Of a stretch of 64,000 bases of DNA, positions 1 through 10,249 are shown in pieces. This DNA comes from Lentinula raphanica. Taxonomy: Eukaryota; Basidiomycota; Agaricomycetes; Agaricales; Omphalotaceae. The stretch's first letter is position 1. Each line of letters begins with the position of its first letter. The translations under genes and the position numbers were made by a program. Location: the NCBI GenBank assembly GCA_027919835.1, contig JANVFP010000010.1, positions 1,116,001 through 1,180,000 of the forward strand, read 5' to 3'. A model generated the notes under the pieces. It saw only the letters and a program-made list of their open reading frames with translations. It had not been told where the DNA came from and searched no databases.

Positions 1-1855
1 TCTGCCCAAGCCTCGAGATCTGGATAACTCAACTTTGCGACTTCTATTCGCCAGAGATCCAAACGTGTCACTGACCCAATCTGTTTGATGATTTCGTGCA
101 TTCTGCGGAAACCAGGCTTGGTTTCGATCTTCCGTGTCTCCTTTGGTCGAAGCTTCTCTACTAGCTTCATCAATGAATATTTGTCAACCTCCTTCCTCGC
201 ATCTTTTGGCTCAATGAATGTTCGCCATACAGCATCAGCACAAGCCATCTTGACATGAAAGAGACCCAACACATAGATCAAGAACTGAAGGCGGCGCCAG
301 GGGCTCCTCTCTTCGGAACGTGAAGCAAGAAGACTTTGGACCCGATCACCAACACCAAGATCACCAAAAAGGAGGATGACAGAATCATCAATGCCTTTCA
401 ACTTGGGATCATCCTTGGAATCCCCGAGCCCAGCTTGCTTGGAAAGGATATCCTCTAAGATCGCACCATTCTCTGCAGGTGTAGTGCATGCTGAGTCCAC
501 CATGCGCAGATTGATCTGCTCCATCTTTGGATTATTATGGTCCAAAGGGATGCAGTCAATGATCTCTGGATCGGAAAGATCATGTATAAAACGATGAAAG
601 TATTTTGGGCCATCGTTTACTAAGTTGTAAACAAAGACCCATGCATTGAAGCGATCACGAGAAAGGAGTCCATCGCTATCCAGTGAATCATGATGTAGAC
701 CGTAGAAATCATTGTCGGTAACTTTTGGATGTGATGGTGAATACTTTGTACGGCTTGGATTCATGGGAGAGCGATCCCAGAGATAACTCGAACAGCAGAG
801 ATCATCTGAGGAGACACCCTTCAGAGGTATTGCAGTGGCAGATGTGAGATGGATCAAGGATGCGAAAGGGTTTTCGATAGTAGAAGCATGCTTCAAATCG
901 ATATCAAGATTGTCGTATGCATATGCAGTGAGTAGCTGAGCAGAGAGTTTGCGCAGTTTGACAAATGCCTCATTGGATAGGCTAGTAATGGCAGCATTGA
1001 TGGTCGCAACAGAGACAGATATTCCGACATGGGCAAGGAGATCTGTTACTGCCTCTGGGGAATTACATGCATGAAGGAAAACACCAATCAATGCTTGCAA
1101 AGAATTGCATCGTTGATTCGTACTGTTCATCATGATACTGATGCAGACAGTTTGCTTCTGCTCATGAGTGTGAATATGATTCAAAGTTACCGATAAGAAG
1201 AGGCACTTACAATCATCATCAGTGCTTGTCGACGTTGCTTTGCACTATCCAATTCCACTCCAATTTCCTTTTGCTGTTGTGCAATATTTTCATCAAAAAT
1301 ATCCCCATCCTCCATGTCCACATCGGATGTGTTTCCCTCAGATTCTTCCATAGCAATGTCCTCGTTATGCCTGCGAGGACCGAGTCCAGATTTCCGTTTA
1401 CCTTTTCTTGCCCTCCACTCCCTTCTCTTCCGATCACGATACACAATCTGCGCTGTATCCGCATCTAACAGAACACCAAGCACCTCCCAAAGCTGCGGTG
1501 CTAAACTCTTCATCTCATCTGCAACCTTGTCGATGTCGAAAGCTTCGAGCCGTTCTGCAGTTGCTTTTGAGGCACAAAATCGGCCATCTGTAGACTGATA
1601 GACTAGAGCCAACAATTGTTCTGCATAGGTATTCATTGCTTCTCTGTGAGCCCATGCTTGTGTTCCTCCTCTTGTACATTGGTTATCTCGAAAAGCGTCG
1701 AGAATTTCATCAATTCTAGCATCGAGATCTAGCTTTACAATGTTGTCGGAATAGTCTGAATTTTGGAGAATAGAGATGATGAAGTCAGCTGCAGTAGCAG
1801 AGTGTTCTTGCAGCTGGACAAGAATAGCATGGAGAACATGGTCGGGCAGATTCAT
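1..1855 (-). CDS. DUF6589-like protein, 3' end cut by window edge
   Basis: I read two exons: 1855..1211 and 1157..1 (open to the edge), separated by a 53-nt GT-AG intron (1158-1210, phase 0). The ATG at 1855 is the first in frame; further 5' exons cannot be excluded. The N-terminal ~215 residues are helical with an acidic stretch near residues 165-195 (MEDGDIFDEN). The second exon contains the block FGDLGVGDRV, then WRRLQFLIYVLGLFHVKMAC and ADAVWRTF, which I recognise as the core of DUF6589, a domain abundant in mushroom genomes and of unknown function. Its multicopy, patchy occurrence suggests a link to mobile DNA, and here it sits beside an AT-rich, repeat-bearing stretch. No catalytic residues can be assigned. 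The family call is fairly secure; the role is unknown. Confidence 0.7.
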
Positions 1856-1975
1856 AGGTGAGAACAACCTTCAATATGACAGGTAAAACTACACGATGGT
1901 ATCGATGTTATCGTTGGCGCTCACTCCATTTAGCGAAATATGAGCCCTCCGGGATATCGGTCCGGGTAAGTTTTG

Positions 1976-2073
1976 CCAGCCGTCTTGTGAAGAGGACCAA
2001 ACTTCTTTCATCACGTGCTCCCATCTCTACCTCACGCCTACTCATTCTAAGTCCTCTTCACAACGACGGCTGG
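1976..2073. repeat. Foldback / MITE-like inverted repeat
   Basis: The left arm at 1976-1997 and the right arm at 2051-2073 are reverse complements with a single one-base bulge (CCAGCCGTC and TTGTGAAGAGGAC against their complements), separated by about 53 nt. A TAAG tetranucleotide occurs just outside each end (1967-1970 and 2076-2079) and could be a target-site duplication. It lies about 120 bp upstream of the DUF6589 start. It could be a short foldback transposon or a strong hairpin in a transcript; no coding potential. Confidence 0.5.
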
Positions 2074-2079
2074 TTTAAG

Positions 2080-4790
2080 GAGCCTGATCAAAGCTTTTTA
2101 TTGAGTTTGGATTTAATGTGTACAGTCATCTACAGTCCAATGGGATAGAATTTCCACTTCAGCTGCGAAATTGTGAAGCAACACAATATGGACTAAGTAA
2201 ATAGGCAGACCTGAACTATTATACTTTGAGATACTGTATGCTATGTTTTGTAATTTTTGAGAAGAGCTAAGTGCTTTTACAATTGTTGTCAAAATTTAAG
2301 GGCATTTGGGATGGAATGATGTGACTGCTACTCACCACTCATTTTGTTCTATCTCATGCCAATCTGAATGTATTTTTATGATTATTTTTATAATTAATGG
2401 TCTATGTGGTATGCTACACACTGTAGCTTAGGAAATAAAGTAAAATTCCTTCAAGGACCACCATTGACATTCCAATATTCATGCATCTAGTACTGCATGA
2501 GCAGAAAAAATCATTTATAAATTATTGATCCCAGTGCAATCCTTCTTCTGAGCACTTATAAATTCTAGTAATGGTGTATCTACATTATATGAACTAACAG
2601 GATTTTTTCTGAAAATATTTCACAAAGTTTTGCATGCTTGAGCATCATTTGTCCCATTGGCTCATAGTATCTCAATGGCCAATAGATGACTGTAGTGTGT
2701 TTTCTCATGTGCACATTTGGTATTCTGAGAAAATGCATACACCCAACTATTGAGTCCATTGTTCATCATATACTTCTGCATGCACTGCTCCCTGCATTGG
2801 TTTCACTCTTAGATTTCAGGATGTCCTAGTTCTGGACTTGAGTCATTCATGTATGGTCTATAAATTTTAAAATATTACTTACAATTTTCCTTATCTATTT
2901 CAAATACATAAACAAAATTGTTCAATGCCCCTCAGAACTTATGTTCATTCTGAGGGTACGGCTTTCCCCCTACTTTAGCTCTCCTTCTATAGTCTTACCC
3001 CTGGTTACCTACAGGTCTTGCATGTACTCACTTAGGCTCATAGATCCCACAAATCTGTCACTTCTAAGTCCCAAAACTCTTGATGTCACACATTACACAC
3101 AGAACATGGACCATGAAGTCATAGTCCAGCTCAAGTGTCTGAGCTCCAATGGGAGCAAAATATGTTTTTTTTGAGGTTCAGAAGAAACAGGGCAGATTCA
3201 TTGATTTTGTTGAGATAATTGCTCTGTGACTGCTGTAAGAATTATCTGCACCATAATAAGTAAAGAAGGATAGCTCAATGTATTGAAACATTTGAGAATA
3301 CTATGTAACACACTCCTAAAAGTTGTTAGAGTTGATCAGAAAGCTTGAATGAAGTATTGAAAATGAAAGAGCGCCCAAAAAAGCGCCAGTGTAAAGAAAA
3401 AGGCTGGGTAAGCGCTTAGAGAAGCTGACTAAGAATTAAGTAATAAGCTGAGTTGGAATTTGGGCGTCTCGAGATAATTTATAGTATAGGACAAGCTTGA
3501 TACCCGTGACTTCGTCACGCCAGTACGCAAATGCTTTATCCCAGGCACCTGTACATTTAACTGTCAGTTTGAGGCAAAGTCATATTTAATACAATTACTC
3601 AACTCTCCAGTCTCAGCTCATAGTTTGTTGCCCTTCAATCCAATTTCCCAGCACCTAATTTCTCAACTCCCAATGTGACCAACTGATTGATTCCTATTCC
3701 TTCAACCTTGACTCTCAATCTCCCCCTGATTTCTCTGCTTCTGATTTCACTTCCCCAGTTCATTCTGACACCCAATTCATTATTTTATAACTCCCAATCT
3801 CTCAGTTTTCCAAAATCAATTTTATATGACATGTGCATATAATGTAGGTATGCTCAACTCCAATGATGTTCATTATACTTCACTCTGTTTGGGATCAAGT
3901 AGCCTTAGTTAAGGGTCTGGGGTGCCCAGCTACTCTTGAGCTCCCCAGTCTAATTACATTCAAGTTAATTTAACAAATACTGGATCAATAAATCATCCAT
4001 TAATTTCTCTTCCCATTGATGACACTTGTATGGCAATTGGTTTCTTGATTTTTTATTTTTATTTTTATTGCATTTTTGAATTTTATTTTTTTAGTTTATT
4101 TACTAATCTCGATTCTCAACTTCCAACCTCATTGTCTCCGATAACTATTACTCTTCAAAAAGACTATCAAAATCTTATGATTTATTTATTAAAACTTGAG
4201 AAATAAGAAACATCCCAGTGTCAGCATAAAAATGGCAAACCACCTGAAATTCTTACACTCAAATATCTTTGATTCTTCTTGACTCTCAAGTTTTAAGTAA
4301 AGATAGAAATCTGCAGTGCTACATTTCTAATTTCTCTGAGCAGTAAGCAGTAAGGAGTGGTAGGATATGCATTCTAATTTATACAAACTTTTTTCAATCC
4401 AGAAAATAAATACACAAAGCCCATACTACATAGAAAGTTCAAATTTACCAAATTATGGAGTTCAAGGTAAAAAAAATGAAGCCAGAAGAAATATGTGTTG
4501 TAATTATAATGGAAAAATTGAGTTTTATTGAATCAAGAGAAATTTGAGCCTCCTTGCTACAGTGTGCTGCAATTGGATTGAAAGAGAAGAGCCCAAGAAA
4601 TGTTAATGAACACTGATGGCAGTGAGAATTTAGAAATGAGCACTGAGCAAGAAGAAAAGCGCCCAAAATGATTTGTAATGATTTGTAATTATTAAGTAAG
4701 CTTCTGGGATTAAGCGCGCCCAGAGGTTTTATAATATAGGATGATTCTGTGCAACATAAATAATACCGGTTGATAAATTTCTTTCTCTCT
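2080..4790. other. AT-rich intergenic stretch without a recognisable gene
   Basis: About 2.7 kb with no long open frame and no recognisable protein. It contains A/T-rich runs (for example T-rich repeats near 4050-4100) and CT-rich tracts with repeated cccaatctc/ttccca phrases near 3610-3760. Two segments ending at about 3495 and 4741 share a similar tail (attaagtaa, then gggcg or cgcgccc, then tttata-tatagga) and are probably decayed copies of one repeat. I see no tRNA or rRNA. The composition differs from the gene-dense remainder of the window. Confidence 0.5.
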
Positions 4791-4804
4791 TCACTCCTCT
4801 CATC

Positions 4805-5630
4805 ATGTCTGTCTCCATCTTTGACGTTAACAAACAGGTAGACAGCTCCGACTTATTCTCTTCACCAATCTTCACTGATCCATCCTCAAAGCTCACGTTC
4901 TACGGCGCATACCATAACAACAAAGTCAACGTCCTTATCCATGTCATCTGTGTACCGCTCATTATGTGGTAATTACCCTTTGAACATCCGCGACGCACCT
5001 TCCAAACTGGTTATCCTCATCGCAGGTCGGCCATGGTACTACTTGCAAGCGCCCCGCACCCTTCCTTCTTGCCGGAATACCACCAGGAACTCAACTCCTT
5101 GATGACGCTTGAGCTCAACTACCCCGCTATACTTTGGGTAGTCTACCAGACCTACTACCTCATACTGGAGCCGGTCGCCGCTGTACGTTCTCTCTTATAT
5201 CTGTCCTCCTAAATCTCACTTAATTCGTCCCGAACGTAGCTGCTATATGCGCCACAATTCATTTTCTCTCTCTTGACGGCTACTGCGTTTGCTCACCATA
5301 GGGCAGATCATCTCACAGTCGCAGTCACTCTACAAACCGTATGCTGGCTTGCTCAATTTGTCGGGCACGGCGTCGCAGAGAAGCGAGCCCCGGCGCTCCT
5401 TGACAATTTGATTGGAGGTATGTAGTTTGGCTTCCACCATTAACTCAACTCGTTCTCAGTTTCCCTCATCGACAGCAATCGTTCTCGCTCCTTTCTTCGT
5501 CCATCTCGAGATACTCTTTGCCCTTGGTTATCGACCTGACCTGCACAAACGGCTTGTCAACGATATTGGAAAGGAAATCGCACGTATCAAGAAGATCGAA
5601 GGTGACAAGCGTCGCGCGAAGAGCCAATGA
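4805..5630 (+). CDS. MPO1: Mpo1-like 2-hydroxy fatty acid dioxygenase (DUF962)
   Basis: Four exons (4805-4968, 5026-5182, 5240-5417, 5476-5630) give 217 residues. The frame is closed by using the acceptor GACAG at 5471-5475 rather than an earlier CTCAG. Residues 35-54 ([20 protein letters not shown]) carry the DUF962 histidine motif, and exon 3 carries a second histidine group (AHHRADHL) before [18 protein letters not shown]. Several hydrophobic helices fit an ER membrane protein. In yeast, Mpo1 is an Fe(II)-dependent dioxygenase that shortens 2-hydroxy fatty acids by one carbon during phytosphingosine breakdown; the same role is inferred here. A broken copy of exons 3-4 lies at about 6172-6600. 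Length and motifs match the family. Confidence 0.88.
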
Positions 5631-5837
5631 CGGCCATCTATTCTCTTTCTCGCCTACTTATCTGTTTTGAATCGCGATTGTTGTAGTTTTATAGGATATT
5701 CACAACGAAATCACATCTTATTTCAGAGAGCAAAGTTCTTCTTTCCTTAGTCCCTATTCTGCTAGATCTATTGCATAATGTGCTCGCCAATTATGGGCTG
5801 GATCAGTTGGAGCTATGAGAATATTGTCATGGTAGGA

Positions 5838-6160
5838 TTACACTTTCTTCTGTCCGTGTTCTGAGTCTTCTTTTGTCGCCCCTGACAGCTCGCAAGGCGC
5901 GCGCCCCCGCCAATCGAGATAGGTCCGACCTTCCTTGTCCTGCCGAAATTTTGGGTCGTCGACCGCAGGAAAGGACATCTTGGAATCCTCCGATTCAGGA
6001 AACTGTTTCCTCGAATCAGCAACATGTAACGGCAATCGATGAACAAAAACAGACCCAATATTCGCCCTTTGAGAATTTGAAGAACGGCTTGCCATATTCG
6101 ATCCAGATAGGCAGCGGTATGGTGATTCTTCTGTCCGGCGTCCTCGCAAGTCTCATTCAA
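5838..6160 (-). pseudogene. 3' remnant of the tandem secreted-protein family
   Basis: Read on the minus strand, the segment preserves only the C-terminal part of the family seen at 6742-8288 and 9301-10160: YGKPFFKFSKGEYW, then the conserved intron (GT... GCTGATTCGAGGAAACAG), then FPESEDSKMSFPAVDDPKF and a stop at 5838. The signal peptide and the first ~120 residues are missing. Immediately upstream of the preserved part is a stop, and at about 6165-6172 the sequence switches to a degenerate copy of MPO1. It is therefore a truncated duplicate, unlikely to be expressed as a secreted protein. Confidence 0.65.
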
Positions 6161-6171
6161 ATCTCACCATA

Positions 6172-6600
6172 GCTGTTGTACCCACAATCCATTCTCTCTC
6201 CCTTGACGGCTGCCGCATTCCCTCATCATCATTCCTCAATTGCTACAACTCTACCAACCGTATGCGGGCCCCTGCTTCATCGGCATGGTAGTGCGGAGCA
6301 ATGAGCTCCGCCACTCTTCGACTTCGAGATGATTGGAGATCATAATTTGGCCACTGTACAGTGTCATTTACATGATGAACAGTCACCCTTACATAGTGGC
6401 GAGCGCCGCGTTGTCGATTTCGGACCTAAGTGCCTTATCCATCTTGAATACTCCCTATGTAGTACTTCTTTGATCTTTTGATTCCTATCATACTTATCGA
6501 AGACTGTTTGTGCAGATCATACCAATAACCGAAGGCAAGGCTATCGAAGAGTGTCACGCAACAGGTTAATGATGATGGCCGCTGCCTCATATCTTCTTCT
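6172..6600 (+). pseudogene. Degenerate duplicate of MPO1 exons 3-4
   Basis: From about 6172 the plus strand aligns by eye with MPO1 from 5240 on: shared blocks include CTCTC-CTTGACGGCT, ACTCTAC-AACCGTATGC and ATGATTGGAG-TATAATTTGG. The frame is lost through substitutions and indels. Sequence around 6530-6600 (ACCGAAGGCAAG, a stop, then GATGGCCGCTGC) resembles the end of MPO1 exon 4 and its 3' flank only weakly. It is a non-functional fragment of a segmental duplication. Confidence 0.6.
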
Positions 6601-6741
6601 ATCTCTCGTCATCAGTCTGTAGGATAACCTGAAAGATCCTTTCCATACTTACATAGTATCAGTACATTAGAGAGTACATATACAAAATTCCCAACAAGCT
6701 GCCATACTGCGGCATTGAGGACAATGGCATGTGCTATGATT

Positions 6742-8288
6742 TTATGAGCTCCCCTTCTTCGGATGACTTCGAAACCACTGACTAGACCCAGACGGTTTTT
6801 GCGTCCAAGGTCGCAGTCTTACTGCCAAGCAATCATTCCTGTCCCTCTGAAAATCGATATGTACTACACCATCTTTGTCCGTCGACACCTTCTGGGATTG
6901 AAGGGGAGGAAAGAACATCTTGGATTTTCCAGGAGGCTGTTTCTTCGAATCAGCCATGTGAAAAAAGCAACCAATGAATGAAAAACAGACCCAATATCTG
7001 TCCTCTCCAAACTGAATAAGTGCCATCTTATCGGGTTCGAAGTGGACATAACCCCTGTCCAACATTCCTCCTTCGAAGACTATGACATGAAGAGTCATGC
7101 CGGCATGAGTTGCTACAACTAGCAAGTAGTCTTTGTCGAATTCCATGGAGAGATATGAATCAGGGGATAACAGAGGTTCGAAACTTTTAACCCGGTCTCC
7201 CCCTGTATTAAACCAAAATTTCGGCGACCATACGGTTCGGAGAGCAGTTAGAATTTTTTCTTCGTCAGGCGCTATCTTCTGAGAACTCTTGCCACCAGGT
7301 GGATAATAGCGCCAGAAACATTCTACCTCACCATCTTTCCCCGCTGGAAACAGTGTTCTGAACCCTGGAGGCGTGATCACTGCTACTAAGCGGTTGCCAC
7401 CATAACCGCTCCGAATAGCACCCACATCCTAGAAGACACCGGTACAAATGAGATCAGCTAGAACACTCATACTTTCACATGGAATTCACCCACCTCGTCC
7501 CTCTGAGAATCGAGTCCACCATCTTCTTTGAACTCCCAAAACTTCCAGGCTGGGGTGGCAGGAAAGGGGATTTTTTCGGGATTCTTCGAGTCATCAAACT
7601 GTTTGAATTTCCTCAAATCAGCCACTTGAAAAAGCAATTGATGAACGGAAAACGGACCCAATATCTGCCCTCTCCAAAATGAAAATATGCCTTAACGGGA
7701 TCGAATATGACACCATAACCTTTGTCTAAAGCATCTCCTTCGAAAAGGATGACGTGAAGAGTCATTCCGGCGGCATGAACTACGACTTGGAGATACTCTT
7801 CCTCGGGATATGGGAATAATTGGTGGTCGAACTCTCCGGAGAGATATTGATCAGGGGATGGCAGAGGTTGGGAAAATTTCGCTGCTTCGAACCAGAATGA
7901 CGGCGACCATACGGTTTGGATAGCAGTCAACATTTGTTCCCTATTAGGGCCCCGCTTCTTGCTTCCACTAGGCGGGTGATAACGTGCGGTACATTCTACC
8001 TTGATACTCCCTTCCACTGGAAATGGTGTTCTGCGCATTGGATGTGGCGGCGCATAAGCTGCTGAGCGGTCAGGGTGATGACTGGCGCTCGGACCAGCAC
8101 CTGCATCCTAGAAGACACCGGTATCATAGAATCAGCTGAAATGCTCATAATTTGATACAAGTAACAACACAGAAATCCCGCACCCTGTGCTGGCTCGTCA
8201 GAGCCTGAGAACCTGAAGAAATGGGCATGGCACTTGTCTTTGCAAAGAGCAGAATGCCGATGAAGAGAAAAGGCCGAAGGAGCTGCAT
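6742..8288 (-). CDS. Secreted two-domain protein of an unrecognised tandem family
   Basis: Predicted exons on the minus strand: 8288-8184 (signal peptide MQLLRPFLFIGILLFAKTSA), 8107-7658, 7598-7473, 7428-6991 and 6936-6742; every intron is phase 0 and the product is about 437 residues. Exons 2-3 and exons 4-5 encode two copies of one ~190-residue domain. Shared motifs are TVWSP-FWF, YLS-EFD, AGMTLHVI-FEG and FGE-RYW, with an intron directly after RYW whose branch site is CTGAT and acceptor AACAG. The intron at 7472-7429 resembles the signal-peptide intron of copy one (both end in ACCGGTGTCTTCTAG), so the second domain lost its own first exon and was joined in frame. Two separate genes remain possible. 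I do not recognise the domain; no disulfide pattern or catalytic motif stands out. Confidence 0.6.
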
Positions 8289-8319
8289 CGTTACTATGAG
8301 CAAGGGGTGGCTCTGAGTG

Positions 8320-8400
8320 TTGGCTGTTTTGTGTGTGGAGTGATAGAAAAAATCGCGGTAGAGCTTTGAGAGACGACGAAACCGACCAGCGGTAAGGATT
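8320..8400 (-). promoter_or_regulatory. Upstream block conserved between the paralogous secreted genes
   Basis: The sequence upstream of the start at 8288 shares GTGGAGTGATAGAA and, about 30 nt further, GAAACCGACCAGCGGT with the region at about 10185-10245 upstream of the paralogue starting at 10160. The shared block shows the duplication included the promoter region. No specific factor site is recognised. Confidence 0.45.
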
Positions 8401-9300
8401 GGGGTTTGTTAGAACTTAGTAGAGACTTTCTTTTATCACAAACGGATTGGAGGAGACCATTGTTACAAACTTACATCTACGAGCCACCCTATAGGGGAAA
8501 CCGGTTGAAGATTTGCTGGCTTTGCTGCTGATTGATGCCGATAGCCAAGGCACAAGCACTGCAGTGTGTGTCGTTTCAACTTTCAATTTCAACTTTCAAC
8601 CCGAGTCAGTCACATGTAAAAAAACTAAGACAGTCTTACACAGCTTCAAAGTCAGGTCCTTGTGCTTGGAGTGATATTTTTTGCCCGTTGGAAAGGAGTT
8701 AGGTTTGCGAACTATTTGCGAACCATGTCAACAGATTTTGTCAATCATGGGCCGTGGGAGACCAAGTTGGAGAAGTTCCAAAGTCAACTGCAAGGCCACT
8801 GAGGCCAGTATGATTTGACGCCTATTGAGCGCTTATTAAGACTGCTGCTTCTGGAATCTGGCAGGCTACAGAGTCCAGCAACGGTCAACGAAGTTACTGT
8901 AAGCTTTATCATGGCCAACCACCACCTGTATCCCTCACCTCGAATCTTCCACCGCTTATCAGTTCAACTTGTTGTACTTATGTGAGAGGATACTCCGATA
9001 CTAGGACACGGCGATTGGTGGCAAGGTGATCATATCGCATGCTTCCTGACAAGCACTCAGGCTAGTGGTGCACTCCGGGTGCTGGTCTTATCGGAGTCAG
9101 TCTTTTCTGATATACAACTCATACACTTGTCATTTGGGAGATGTCAGGGGATGTCCCTCCTGAGTATGTCAAGCCAGAACCTTGAGGTTATTGTTTCGTC
9201 AATGTGTTACATAAGTTTGAACAGTTGCAGTGGTTTGAACGCGAAAGTCCTGTTGGCCTCTACTACATGAAGTTTACAGCCTCTACACCGATTCAATACT
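8400..9300. other. Intergenic between tandem secreted-protein genes
   Basis: About 0.9 kb between the two-domain gene and the single-domain paralogue. Short open frames exist on both strands but none matches the family or any known protein, and no splice pattern joins them. I see no further paralogue fragment. Confidence 0.4.
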
Positions 9301-10160
9301 TTAGAGAATATGAAGCTTGGTATGGCACCGGTCCTCCTGTCCGGCTTCCTTTCCTTCCAGCTGGCAAGGCAACTCAACATAGAGTGTGTATTCACCTTTA
9401 TCGTTCCTCGACGTCTTTACATCGTTTTTGTCAATATTAGGTAAAGGCATCTTGGACTCTTCCGAGCCATGAACCTGTTTCCTCAAATCAGCCACCTGCC
9501 AGTGCAGTGATAAAGCAGAAAGAGAACAAACCCAGTATTTCCCCTCTGCAAAGCGGAAGAATTCTTCAGGTCTGGGTTCGACAGAGACAAAAACTGAACC
9601 ACTATCCAAAGACCTTTCATTTAACTGAATAGCAAAGCTGGCCTTGCCAGCAGGATTGACTCCTATGACGATCCATGCCTCTTGTTTGTGACATCTGAGC
9701 TGGGAAAAGTAATAGTCGGGGTCAAGAGAGGATATATGGGAATATTTGTGTGGGAGCTGGGACCAGATTTCCGTCGACAACAGAGTTTTGATAGTGTGTG
9801 CCATTCGGTCATCATGATCGACAGGATTGTCCCCCTTGGACTTCGCTAGGCGATCGTCAAGCTCCATATGATCAAGGGTGGACGTGGAATGGTAGTAAGA
9901 TCTGCATTGTATGCCTGACTCCGGAAGTGGAAATGCAGACGATGGCTTGTCTAATGTCCAACCACGGCCGCAGTGATTGCTGGCACTCGAAGAGCCAGCG
10001 ACCAATCCATCCTAGGATCATTGAGACCAAATGAAATGAGCTAAATGACTCATAATTTCCAATAGATGAAATCACATACAGGATTAACGGGCATGGCATT
10101 TGTCTTTCCACTGAGGAGCAGAATGCCCACGAAGAGGAAAGGCCGGGGCAATAGATGCAT
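9301..10160 (-). CDS. Secreted single-domain protein, same tandem family
   Basis: Three exons (10160-10080, 10011-9532, 9474-9301), all introns phase 0, giving about 244 residues. The first exon encodes a signal peptide (MHLLPRPFLFVGILLLSG, cleavage likely after KTNA). The mature part keeps the family landmarks: a TLLSTEIWSQLP segment, DPDYYFSQL, the FAEGKYW junction, the 57-nt intron with a GCTGATTTGAGG branch region and AAACAG acceptor, then SEESKMPLP. It is more diverged than the two domains of the 6742-8288 gene but aligns over the whole length. The C-terminus is Cys-poor and charged. Function unknown; secretion is inferred from the leader only. Confidence 0.6.
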
Positions 10161-10249
10161 CGTATAGGTGATAGGCTTTGTTTGTGCGTGGAGTGATAGA
10201 AGCAGGAGACTGCTATGTAAGTTTTGAGGGAGCTGAAACCGACCAGCGG

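Noticed and set aside
7595..7660. Apparent frameshift in the first domain of the secreted two-domain gene
   Set aside because: A 59-nt intron (7657-7599) with a CTGAT branch site and AACAG acceptor sits at the same position as introns in the three other copies and restores the frame.
9204..9440. Plus-strand frame overlapping the single-domain secreted gene
   Set aside because: It is antisense to the better supported spliced gene at 9301-10160 and has no domain.
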